The position numbers and the translations under genes are program-made. Shown here piece by piece: positions 1-6,447 of a DNA stretch of 11,927 nucleotides. Below the pieces are notes generated by a model, which did not search any database, had not been told where the DNA came from, and worked only from the letters and a program-made list of their open reading frames with translations. The DNA lies in the NCBI GenBank assembly GCA_964447445.1, contig CAYUSW010000070.1, positions 1 through 11,927 of the forward strand, given 5' to 3'. The stretch's first letter is position 1; the number at the start of each line of letters is the position of its first letter. Source of the stretch: CAIOGO01 sp964447445. Its GTDB lineage: Bacteria; Bipolaricaulota; Bipolaricaulia; UBA7950; UBA9294.

Positions 1-8
1 AGGCTCAT
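1..8 (-). CDS. Start of a further gene, probably a molybdopterin subunit (partial)
   Basis: Only the first two codons (Met-Ser) lie in the window. An ATG on the minus strand at 8-6 overlaps the TGA stop of the upstream [2Fe-2S] gene in an ATGA arrangement. It is preceded by a strong GAGGGAGG ribosome binding site at 13-20, four bases from the ATG. The same order (small iron-sulfur subunit, ATGA overlap, large molybdenum subunit starting Met-Ser) occurs on the plus strand at 7757. The gene is therefore inferred to encode a xanthine-dehydrogenase-type molybdopterin subunit. The identity is context only; the start signal itself is seen directly. Confidence 0.5.
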
Positions 9-475
9 GCGGCCTCCCTCATGCGTTCGGCCGCTCGCTGCACGGCGGACACGATCTTGGCGTAGCCCGTGCAGCGGCAGAGGTTGCCCTCCAGCGCCGT
101 CAAGATGTCGTCGTCCGTCGGAGAGGGGTTGTCGCGCAACAGTGCATACGCCGAGAGTACGAAGCCTGGAGTGCAGAACCCGCACTGGACAGCACCCGTC
201 TCCACGAACGCCTCCTGAACCGGGTGGAGTCGCGTTCCCTGAGCGAGTCCTTCGATCGTCAGGACATCGCATCCCTCGACCTGGGGAGCGAGAACCAGGC
301 AGGAGTTCACCGGGCGCCCGTCGACGAGGATCGTGCACGCGCCGCACTCACCCTCGCCGCATCCCTCCTTGGTCCCTGTGAGATGAAGATCCTCGCGTAG
401 AACGTCGAGCAGTCGGCGATCTGCCGGGGACTCGACGGCCGCATCCTTGCCGTTCACGCGGAAGCGGATGTTCAT
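5..475 (-). CDS. [2Fe-2S] subunit of a xanthine-dehydrogenase-family molybdenum hydroxylase
   Basis: This 156-residue protein has the full length of the small iron-sulfur subunit of three-subunit molybdenum hydroxylases (XdhC/CoxS/NdhS type). The N-terminal plant-ferredoxin domain has cluster ligands C39, C44, C47 and C59. The C-terminal helical [2Fe-2S] domain carries C98, C101, C133 and C135 in the family motifs CGFCTPG and NLCRCTGY. The two clusters pass electrons between the molybdenum site and a flavin partner in the cytoplasm. The ATG overlaps the stop of the preceding PLP-enzyme gene (ATGA). No good Shine-Dalgarno sequence is visible upstream, so translation probably depends on coupling. 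It is a paralogue of the subunit at 7293-7760. No FAD subunit for it is seen on this strand; YgfK or the plus-strand FAD subunit could serve. The substrate cannot be read from this subunit. Confidence 0.95.
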   Translation of the reverse strand: MNIRFRVNGKDAAVESPADRRLLDVLREDLHLTGTKEGCGEGECGACTILVDGRPVNSCLVLAPQVEGCDVLTIEGLAQGTRLHPVQEAFVETGAVQCGFCTPGFVLSAYALLRDNPSPTDDDILTALEGNLCRCTGYAKIVSAVQRAAERMREAA

Positions 476-1710
476 AGATGGCGCTCGATCTCCTTGATCG
501 TTGGATCAACCTGGATGGGCGACCCCACGCGCCGGCGCGCGGAGGCGACGTCCTTCAGCCCGTTGCCTGACACGATGACGGCCGCGGACTTGCCTTCGAG
601 TGTACCCGCGCGAGCCAAGCGAAGAAGCCCGGCATACGAGGCCGCGCCTGCCGGTTCGGCGAACACGCCCGTGGCTCGGGCAAGCGACAAGATGGCGTCG
701 AGGATTTCCTCGTCGTTCACGGTCACGAAGGTGCCGCCGTTGCGGGCTACGTAGGTCACGGCTTTCACGACGTCGCGCGGCTTCCCGACGCAGATGCTGT
801 CCGCGACGGTGCTCGCCTCGACGTCGTCGAACTCGACTACCCCGCCCCGGTAGCGCGAGAAGGCGGCGGCAATCGGCGCCGATCCCTCCGCCTGCACTCC
901 GACCACGCGAGGCGCGCGATCGATCAGTCCGAGGCGGGAGAGTTCGTCGAACCCCTTGCACAGTGCGCTGATCACCGAGCCGTCCCCGACTCCGATGAAC
1001 ACAACGTCCGGCGGAGACCACGCGAGTTGCTCGGCGATCTCGAATGCGCCCGTCTTCTTTCCCTCCACCAAGTAGGGGTTCATGGCGGCCGAGCGGTTGT
1101 ACCAGCCGAACCTCTCGGCGGCCTCGGCGGCGAGGTCGTAGGCATCGTCGTAGGTTCCGCGCACCGAGAACACCTTTGCGCCATACACGAGGAGCTGCGC
1201 CACTTTCGCCTCCGGCGCTCGCTCGGGAACGAAGATGATGGCCGGCACCCCGGCCGCTGCTGCGAACCCAGCCAGCGAGGAAGCCGCGTTGCCGGTCGAT
1301 GCGCACGTCACGGTCGCACGTCGCTTCTCCTGTGCCTTGATCACGACGAGCGAGCTCGCGCGGTCCTTGTACGAGGCGGTCGGATTCTGGCCATCGTCTT
1401 TGACGTAGAGAGCGCCGAGGCGCAGTTGGCGCGCGAGCTCCGGAAAAGCGTAGAGCGGCGTCCATCCAACCCGTAGGGGCTGGACGAAGCGCATGTCTCG
1501 GAGGGGTAGAAGGGACTCGTAGCGCCACATCGACGCGCGTCCGGTCTCCGCGAAGCTGCCGCGGCGGATCGTCCGACGCAGGACGTCCTCGTCGTAGAGG
1601 ACTTCCAGAGTGCCGCGACGTGGGCCGCACGCCGGGCAGGTGTAATCGATGCGATCGGGATCGAACTCCGTCCCGCAGCTGACACAACGAAGAGCGCGAA
1701 CCGTACCCAC
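472..1710 (-). CDS. Threonine-synthase-like PLP enzyme with N-terminal zinc ribbon
   Basis: This is a 412-residue fold-type II PLP enzyme. A zinc-ribbon-like CxxC pair (C9/C12 and C25/C28) opens the protein, as in many bacterial and archaeal threonine synthases. Next come WRY and GWTPLY motifs (62-86). The PLP-lysine motif is NPTASYKDRAS (109-119, K115), where threonine synthases usually read NPTGSFKDRG. Then follow STGN (138-141), a phosphate loop GVGDGSVISAL (240-250) and a C-terminal SGNGLKD (381-387). The GTG at 1710 is chosen because AGGAGG lies at 1717-1722 and the GTG shares one base with the TAG stop of ygfK; the frame stays open upstream but without family sequence. A plain threonine synthase would be odd between ygfK and a molybdenum hydroxylase subunit. 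In E. coli-type clusters another fold-type II PLP enzyme, the diaminopropionate ammonia-lyase YgeX, is found nearby. A beta-elimination role in this pathway is therefore inferred. Family assignment is firm; the reaction is uncertain. Confidence 0.9.
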   Translation of the reverse strand: MGTVRALRCVSCGTEFDPDRIDYTCPACGPRRGTLEVLYDEDVLRRTIRRGSFAETGRASMWRYESLLPLRDMRFVQPLRVGWTPLYAFPELARQLRLGALYVKDDGQNPTASYKDRASSLVVIKAQEKRRATVTCASTGNAASSLAGFAAAAGVPAIIFVPERAPEAKVAQLLVYGAKVFSVRGTYDDAYDLAAEAAERFGWYNRSAAMNPYLVEGKKTGAFEIAEQLAWSPPDVVFIGVGDGSVISALCKGFDELSRLGLIDRAPRVVGVQAEGSAPIAAAFSRYRGGVVEFDDVEASTVADSICVGKPRDVVKAVTYVARNGGTFVTVNDEEILDAILSLARATGVFAEPAGAASYAGLLRLARAGTLEGKSAAVIVSGNGLKDVASARRRVGSPIQVDPTIKEIERHL

Positions 1711-4700
1711 TACGCTCCTCCTCTCACGTCCCGTGTGAGTTCTCGGACCGGGCTTCGATGAAGACCGCAGAAGAGCGCGGCCGCCCGCACAGCACGCGCT
1801 GTCGACCGCACCCCGACGCCGCGGACGGCGAGGCGGGCTTCCGCCACCTCGAGCGTCGGTCGGAGGCGCACAACAAGCCCTGCGTCGGTGTACCGGAAGC
1901 CCTCGTCGGTCGGCTCGAGTTTCCACGACGTGCTGTCGGCGTCGCGGCCGAGGAGCACATCTTCGGAGAAGCAGAGGGCCGAACCTTCGGCAGCGTCGAA
2001 GAGAGCGCGCGACAAGAACAGGCGGGGCTTGTCGGCAAACGGTCGCCCGTCGTGCACGCAGAAGGTCGCGCAGTTGCCACACTCATTGCAGAGATCGACG
2101 ATGTGCACGATCTGTCGCGACTGCGAGAGCCGCACGACGTCTTCCTCGACGGCGGCGCCGGAAGCGAGATCGACAGTGGGGACGCGGACCTCGATCGGAT
2201 CGACGGTGTAGCTCTGGTTGGCTCGGTTGGGGCATACGTCGACGCACTTGTCGCACGCGAGTTGGCATTGCAGGCACCGCGCGGCCTCGGCCGAGGCTGC
2301 GTCGTCGTCGAGGGTGGCGGTGACGAGGGCGAAACCGCCGCGCTCCGGAATCGAGAGCCGCCGCGGAGCACAGGGCTCGAGTCGGCGAGCGCGGGCAACC
2401 CGAGCCGACGCGACTCTTTCCGCGGGCCGTAGCACACCCGGAACAGCGGGCATGCTGAAGCGGACGCCGAGATGCGAGCAGATCGCCTCCGCGGCGCGGC
2501 GCCCATCCGCCACCGCCTCGATGATCGTGGACGGTCCGCGGACGACGTCCCCGCCGGCGTAGACATGAGGGATGGTTGTGGCGCCGGTGAGAGGGTCTGT
2601 GACGATCTGATCATCTGACCCGCGGGTCACGAGGAGTGCGCCGGCCGATCCAGAGGCCTGCGTTTGACCGACCGCGAGGATGAGGGTCTCCGCCGGGATT
2701 CGGAACCGTGTTTCAGGCACAGGAATCGGGCGTCGGCGCCCGTCCGGACCTGGCTCGCCGAGACGGTTGCGCACGCAGTCGACGCCGACGAGCCGGCCGG
2801 AGCGTGACATAACCTCGGCGGGCGAAACGAGTTCGACGAGCGAGCCACCTTCGCTGAGGAAATCGTCCACCTCATCCGCATCTGCGGGGAGCTCGGCGCG
2901 CGTGCGGCGGTAGAGGACCGAGACGGACTTCGCGAGGCGGAGCGCCGTCCGTGCTGCATCGATTGCCGTGTTGCCCCCGCCGACGACGAGGATGCGGGAT
3001 CCGACAGCCGGCGGCGTTTGCTGGGCCACCTGTCGCAGGAATGCCAGCGCGCCGAAGACGCCCGACGCGCCGAGGCCAGGAACGCCCTCGAGCGGCGCGT
3101 CGACGGAGAGACCGCATGCGACGTAGACAGCGTCGAAACCTCTTTTGAGGAGAGCTTCGGCGGACGGAGCCGCCTGTCCCAGGCGGACGTCCGCGCCGAG
3201 GGCGACCGCGCGGGCGACGTCCTCGTCGACCGCTGTAGAGGGGATCCGGAACGCCGGCGCGAGAGCCGGCATCCCCCCCGCGCGAGCCTGCGACTCGAAG
3301 ACCGTGACGCGAACGCCGGAGAGGGCGAGGAAGGTCGCTGCGGCGAGTCCTGAGGGGCCGGCTCCGGCAATCGCGACGCGCCGCCCGGTCGCGGGCGCCG
3401 GAGCCAGCGCCGCGCGCCCTCGCTCCGCCGCGTAGCGCTTCAGGTCGCGTATGCGGACGGCCCGGTCGATGCCGGCGCGCGTGCAGCGAGTCTCGCAACG
3501 CGCGGTGCAGATGTGTCCGGTCGTCGCTGGGAGCGGATTGCGCGCCAAGACGGCAGCGAGAGCCGAGTCAGGATGGCCGTCGGCGAGGTGCGCAATGTAG
3601 ACGGGCACGTCCTGGCATGCGGGGCACGTCGCGACGCACGGTGCAGCGATGCAGTCGAACTCCGGAAGCGGGTCGGCGAGCTTGGGCAGTTCGGGGGCCG
3701 CGTACTCCCTGCGGTACCGAGGATGGGTGAGAGCATCGTCCGCCGCGCGCTGGAGGGCCGCCGCGGGGTTGGCGGCGAAGGCGTCGAGGGACCCTGCACC
3801 GGCCTCATCCATCGCCTGTCCGAGGCAGTCAAGGTACTGGCGGAGGCGGCCGTAGCCGCCGGGCTTCAGGAGGTCGGTCGCTACGGTCACCGGGCAAGCG
3901 CCCGCGGCGACAAGCCCTGGGGCACTGAGTGAGTCTGCACCGCCGGAGTAGGAGACCGCGAGGTCGGGTCCGAGGGCATTCCGCAGCTCCGCGAACAGCG
4001 TGACGGTCACGGGATACAGCGCCCGCCCGGACATGTAGGCCGTATCGCCCGGCAGTGCGCTGTGCAAGTTCCGCATTGCGAGAGTGTTCGAGAGCTTGAC
4101 GGCGAACCGGCGGCCGCAGCGGTCGGCGATGGCGCGGAGCGAGGACACGAGGTCGAGGCAGGCGTCGAACCGCAGGTCGTGCTCAAAGACGTCATCCGGA
4201 ACCTCGAGATCCTCGTACCCGAGGCGGTCGCGGAGGATCTCCATGACTCGCGCCTTCCCCAACAGGGTCGGATTGAGCTTGACGACGACGTGGAGGCCGC
4301 GGTCCTCCAGGAGATGGCGGGCGATCCGTTCGATCTCGTCCGGCGGGCAGCCGTGCATCGTGGAGAGGGTGACGCTGTCGGAGATGCGATCGGGAATCTC
4401 GATGGATGCGAAGCGAGGGAACCTCTTCGAGAGTGCGGCCCGCACGGGGTCGAGGAATTCGCCGGCGTCGGCCATCCGGTCGAGGAAGCGCTGGACGGCG
4501 GGACTCCGGACTCCGTCGAGCGTGTACCCGACGCTCTGGTTGAACAAGACGGCGTCGCCCCGGAATTCAAGCACCTTGGGCAGGATGTGGACGAGCGCCC
4601 AGGCGTGCGCGTACTCACGCGCCGACTCGTCCAGCGACAGCTCCTGCGACCACTCGACGTTGTAGCCCTCGTCCGCCGCCGCGATGCACGGGCGCGGGAT

Positions 4701-4985
4701 CTCCAGTCGGTCGAGCACCTGGACGGTCTTCAGTTCGATAAAGCGCCCGCCGCACAGCCACGCCGCCGCGACGTTCTGCGCGAGCTGCGTGTGCGGCCCG
4801 GCCGCCGGACCAAACGGAGTCGAAACCGGCGCTCCAAACGGCCGCGAGGTCTCGAACCGGCGATCGGCGCGCGGCTCGTAGAAGAGGGAGGCGGGGATGC
4901 CGAAGATCGACTTCTGGTCGCGGTGCTCGGCAAGCGCCCACGAGAGGAGCTGTGTGAACGGGAGAGGTCGCATCTCGGCCGTCAT
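1710..4985 (-). CDS. ygfK: YgfK-type multidomain iron-sulfur flavoprotein (putative selenate reductase family)
   Basis: This 1091-residue protein is close in length and sequence to E. coli YgfK, as recalled. Residues 1-430 form a dihydroorotate-dehydrogenase-like barrel with GPAAGPHTQLAQN (59-71), GGRFIELKTVQ (79-89), STMHGCPP (208-215), KLNPTLLG (236-243) and YSGGA (346-350). Residues 440-520 form a GltD-type [4Fe-4S] region with C445, C450, C454, C457, C493, C497 and C501. Two Rossmann domains follow, with FAD motif GAGPSG (541-546), NAD(P) motif VVGGGNTA (667-674) and GGD (811-813). The C-terminal ferredoxin region carries C904, C907, C911, C914, C918, C966, C969, C972 and C976. The ATG at 4985 overlaps the ssnA stop (ATGA) and has GGGGAG at 4991-4996. 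The likely role is NAD(P)H-linked electron transfer or ring reduction in purine or heterocycle catabolism. The 'selenate reductase' label is historical; the substrate is unproven. Confidence 0.95.
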   Translation of the reverse strand: MTAEMRPLPFTQLLSWALAEHRDQKSIFGIPASLFYEPRADRRFETSRPFGAPVSTPFGPAAGPHTQLAQNVAAAWLCGGRFIELKTVQVLDRLEIPRPCIAAADEGYNVEWSQELSLDESAREYAHAWALVHILPKVLEFRGDAVLFNQSVGYTLDGVRSPAVQRFLDRMADAGEFLDPVRAALSKRFPRFASIEIPDRISDSVTLSTMHGCPPDEIERIARHLLEDRGLHVVVKLNPTLLGKARVMEILRDRLGYEDLEVPDDVFEHDLRFDACLDLVSSLRAIADRCGRRFAVKLSNTLAMRNLHSALPGDTAYMSGRALYPVTVTLFAELRNALGPDLAVSYSGGADSLSAPGLVAAGACPVTVATDLLKPGGYGRLRQYLDCLGQAMDEAGAGSLDAFAANPAAALQRAADDALTHPRYRREYAAPELPKLADPLPEFDCIAAPCVATCPACQDVPVYIAHLADGHPDSALAAVLARNPLPATTGHICTARCETRCTRAGIDRAVRIRDLKRYAAERGRAALAPAPATGRRVAIAGAGPSGLAAATFLALSGVRVTVFESQARAGGMPALAPAFRIPSTAVDEDVARAVALGADVRLGQAAPSAEALLKRGFDAVYVACGLSVDAPLEGVPGLGASGVFGALAFLRQVAQQTPPAVGSRILVVGGGNTAIDAARTALRLAKSVSVLYRRTRAELPADADEVDDFLSEGGSLVELVSPAEVMSRSGRLVGVDCVRNRLGEPGPDGRRRPIPVPETRFRIPAETLILAVGQTQASGSAGALLVTRGSDDQIVTDPLTGATTIPHVYAGGDVVRGPSTIIEAVADGRRAAEAICSHLGVRFSMPAVPGVLRPAERVASARVARARRLEPCAPRRLSIPERGGFALVTATLDDDAASAEAARCLQCQLACDKCVDVCPNRANQSYTVDPIEVRVPTVDLASGAAVEEDVVRLSQSRQIVHIVDLCNECGNCATFCVHDGRPFADKPRLFLSRALFDAAEGSALCFSEDVLLGRDADSTSWKLEPTDEGFRYTDAGLVVRLRPTLEVAEARLAVRGVGVRSTARAVRAAALFCGLHRSPVRELTRDVRGGA

Positions 4986-6313
4986 GAGGTCTCCCCGCGC
5001 TCGATCCGGCGCCACAAGGCGGCTGCCGTTTCGCGCGCTCGGGCGAGCTCGGCGGCCTCGTCGACGCGCAAGAAGGCGCCGTCTCGAAGGACGGCCTTGC
5101 CTGCGACGAACAGGTCCGAGACGCGCAGCGCGTGGACAGCGACGCCGAACAGGAGATGGCCGAGGAGAGTGTTGCCGTTGATCGGCGTCGGCCCGTCGTA
5201 GTCGAGAACGGCGATGTCGGCGGCATACCCCGGCGCAATCCGCCCGAAGCGGAGGCCGAACGCGCGAGCCGCGATCTCCGGATTGTGGACGAAGAGGAGG
5301 CGATGGAGGTCACCGAATCCGGCGGCCAGCGGGTCGCGGTGAACGTGCTTTTGCAGGAGCGATGCCGTGAACAGCTCGGCGAGGAGGTTCGCGCCCAGTC
5401 CATCCGTTCCAAGCCCCGCAACGACGCCGCGCCTCAAGTACCCTCCGAGGTCGAAACTGCCCACCGCGTTGTTCATGTTCGACCTCGGGTTGTGGACCAC
5501 GGCGACGCCGCGCTCGGCGACGCGCTCCTTCTCCGCCTCGTCGAGGTGAAGGACGTGGGCGAGGATGGACGAAGGCCGAAGGAGCTCGAACCGGTCAAGC
5601 CGATCGATTACGCGCTCGCCGTGGCGCGCGACGGACAGGTCCTCGTCCTCCGGGCCCTCGGCCACGTGGACGTGGACGCCTGCGCCCGCGGGAAGCCTCT
5701 CGGCGACCTCCGCCAGCGTCTTGTCGCTCAGCGTGAACGCTGCGTGCAGCCCGAAGAGGCAGGCGGAGAGCGGGCTGGTGGGGGCGGCCAGCGCGCGAAC
5801 ATTCTCCGCGATCCCGAGCCTCGCCTTGACGGGTCCGTCGCGGTCGGACACCTCGTACGCAACTGCGACCCGCAGGCCGACGTCATCGCAGAACGCTTGC
5901 CGCACGATGTCGAGAGATCCCTCGATGCAGGACGGGCTGGCGTGGTGGTCGAGGACGGTCGTGACGCCACAGCGGGCCGCGTCCATTGCGGCGACGACGC
6001 TGCTCGCGCGCACGCTCTCGGGGTCGAGGGCCTTGTCGAGTCGCCACCAAAGCTGCGCGAGAATCTCGGAGAACGTGCGGGGTGCGTAGCCAGGGATCGC
6101 CATCCCCCGAGCGAGGGAGCTGTAGGCGTGCCCGTGCGCGTTGATCAGACCGGGGATTGCGAGTCGGCCCTCGACGTCGACCGTGTCGGCGTTGACGCTG
6201 CGCGGCGGAGCCTCGCCGACCGACGTGATGCTGGCGCCGTCGATCACGATGGCACCGTGCCGCACCTCGCTTGCGCCATCCCATACCAGCGCGTTCTTGA
6301 TGATCGTGGTCAC
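4982..6313 (-). CDS. ssnA: SsnA-type amidohydrolase (aminohydrolase family)
   Basis: This 443-residue metal-dependent hydrolase belongs to the ATZ/TRZ-like amidohydrolase superfamily; E. coli SsnA is about 442 residues. Metal-binding and catalytic residues are visible: HGH (H60, H62), HVAE (H216 ligand, E219 acid), H253 in LAHVLHL, and D303 in GLGTDG. SsnA-specific stretches are WWRLDKALDPES (89-100), DHHASPS (122-128) and HNPRSNMNNAVG (274-285). Such enzymes hydrolyse C-N bonds in purine- or triazine-like rings or their exocyclic amines, in the cytoplasm. The GTG start at 6313 is set by AAGGAGG at 6321-6327 with seven-base spacing. It is the first gene of the minus-strand operon, and its TGA overlaps the ygfK start. 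Pairing with ygfK and molybdenum hydroxylases points to purine or similar heterocycle breakdown. The exact substrate is unknown; guanine- or hydroxypurine-type compounds are possible. Confidence 0.95.
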   Translation of the reverse strand: MTTIIKNALVWDGASEVRHGAIVIDGASITSVGEAPPRSVNADTVDVEGRLAIPGLINAHGHAYSSLARGMAIPGYAPRTFSEILAQLWWRLDKALDPESVRASSVVAAMDAARCGVTTVLDHHASPSCIEGSLDIVRQAFCDDVGLRVAVAYEVSDRDGPVKARLGIAENVRALAAPTSPLSACLFGLHAAFTLSDKTLAEVAERLPAGAGVHVHVAEGPEDEDLSVARHGERVIDRLDRFELLRPSSILAHVLHLDEAEKERVAERGVAVVHNPRSNMNNAVGSFDLGGYLRRGVVAGLGTDGLGANLLAELFTASLLQKHVHRDPLAAGFGDLHRLLFVHNPEIAARAFGLRFGRIAPGYAADIAVLDYDGPTPINGNTLLGHLLFGVAVHALRVSDLFVAGKAVLRDGAFLRVDEAAELARARETAAALWRRIERGETS

Positions 6314-6344
6314 GTTGCCTCCTCCTTGGCGCGAGCTCCGACCG

Positions 6345-6373
6345 AGGATACGACCTGCCACGCGGTCCGACAA
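6345..6373 (-). promoter_or_regulatory. Candidate promoter for the ssnA-ygfK operon
   Basis: On the minus strand, TTGTCG (6368-6373) is followed after exactly 17 bases by TATCCT (6345-6350). Each box matches four of six positions of the sigma-70 consensus. The predicted transcript would start near 6338, giving a leader of about 25 bases that includes the AAGGAGG at 6321-6327. The matches are moderate and the promoter is a prediction only. Confidence 0.35.
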
Positions 6374-6401
6374 TCAAGCTGCCCGGCAGGCCCGTCTTGT
6401 C
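6369..6401. promoter_or_regulatory. Candidate operator dyad between the divergent promoters
   Basis: A perfect 11-base inverted repeat, CTGCC-C-GGCAG (6379-6389), is centred at 6384. Outer arms GACAA (6369-6373) and TTGTC (6397-6401) are centred at 6385, so two nested dyads share nearly the same centre. They lie between, and partly within, the two predicted -35 boxes, where one bound regulator could control both operons. The arms are only five bases, so chance is a real alternative. The outer arms are also explained by the two -35 boxes resembling each other. Confidence 0.3.
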
Positions 6402-6425
6402 TGATCGGAGGGGGGCGGCGATACT
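6397..6425 (+). promoter_or_regulatory. Candidate promoter for the molybdenum hydroxylase operon
   Basis: TTGTCT (6397-6402) and GATACT (6420-6425) are separated by 17 bases, each matching four of six consensus positions. Transcription would begin near 6432, just before the purine-rich ribosome binding site at 6433-6443. This placement argues against using the in-frame TTG at 6397 as the start codon, because it would lie inside the -35 box. Prediction only. Confidence 0.35.
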
Positions 6426-6432
6426 GGGGGAC

Positions 6433-6443
6433 GGAGAGGGAGG
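6433..6443 (+). promoter_or_regulatory. Ribosome binding site deciding the TTG start at 6448
   Basis: GGAGAGGGAGG lies four bases upstream of TTG 6448. The protein alignable to FAD-binding subunits begins soon after this codon (VERIVRPATVEEAW). The other in-frame TTG at 6397 lacks a comparable site and would add 17 residues without family character. The TTG at 6448 is therefore preferred. Confidence 0.6.
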
Positions 6444-6447
6444 TAGG

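Larger units (their letters stand above)
6314..6447. promoter_or_regulatory. Divergent intergenic control region
   Basis: These 134 bases separate the GTG of ssnA from the TTG of the FAD-subunit gene. They are the only sizeable non-coding stretch in the window and must hold the promoters of both operons. I see one candidate sigma-70-like promoter for each direction, both with 17-base spacers, a short dyad between the two -35 boxes, and purine-rich ribosome binding sites at both ends. I see no riboswitch-like fold or terminator. Confidence 0.7.

Noticed and set aside
1711..2082. Upstream extension of the threonine-synthase-like gene
   Set aside because: The frame stays open, but the extra 124 residues are low-complexity and overlap the C-terminal coding region of ygfK. 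The GTG at 1710 has an AGGAGG site and is followed at once by the zinc ribbon.
1710..4985. Selenocysteine or selenate reduction implied by the YgfK family name
   Set aside because: No in-frame TGA interrupts any of the genes and no Sec-insertion structure was seen. The 'selenate reductase' label for the family is not supported by anything in this sequence.
4062..5201. A 379-codon plus-strand open frame opposite ygfK
   Set aside because: The minus-strand frame matches YgfK throughout, including cofactor motifs. The antisense translation is Arg/Glu-rich without known motifs.
6314..6373. Extension of ssnA to a TTG at 6373
   Set aside because: It would add 20 residues before the conserved beginning and overlap the predicted promoter. 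The GTG at 6313 has an ideal AAGGAGG at seven bases.
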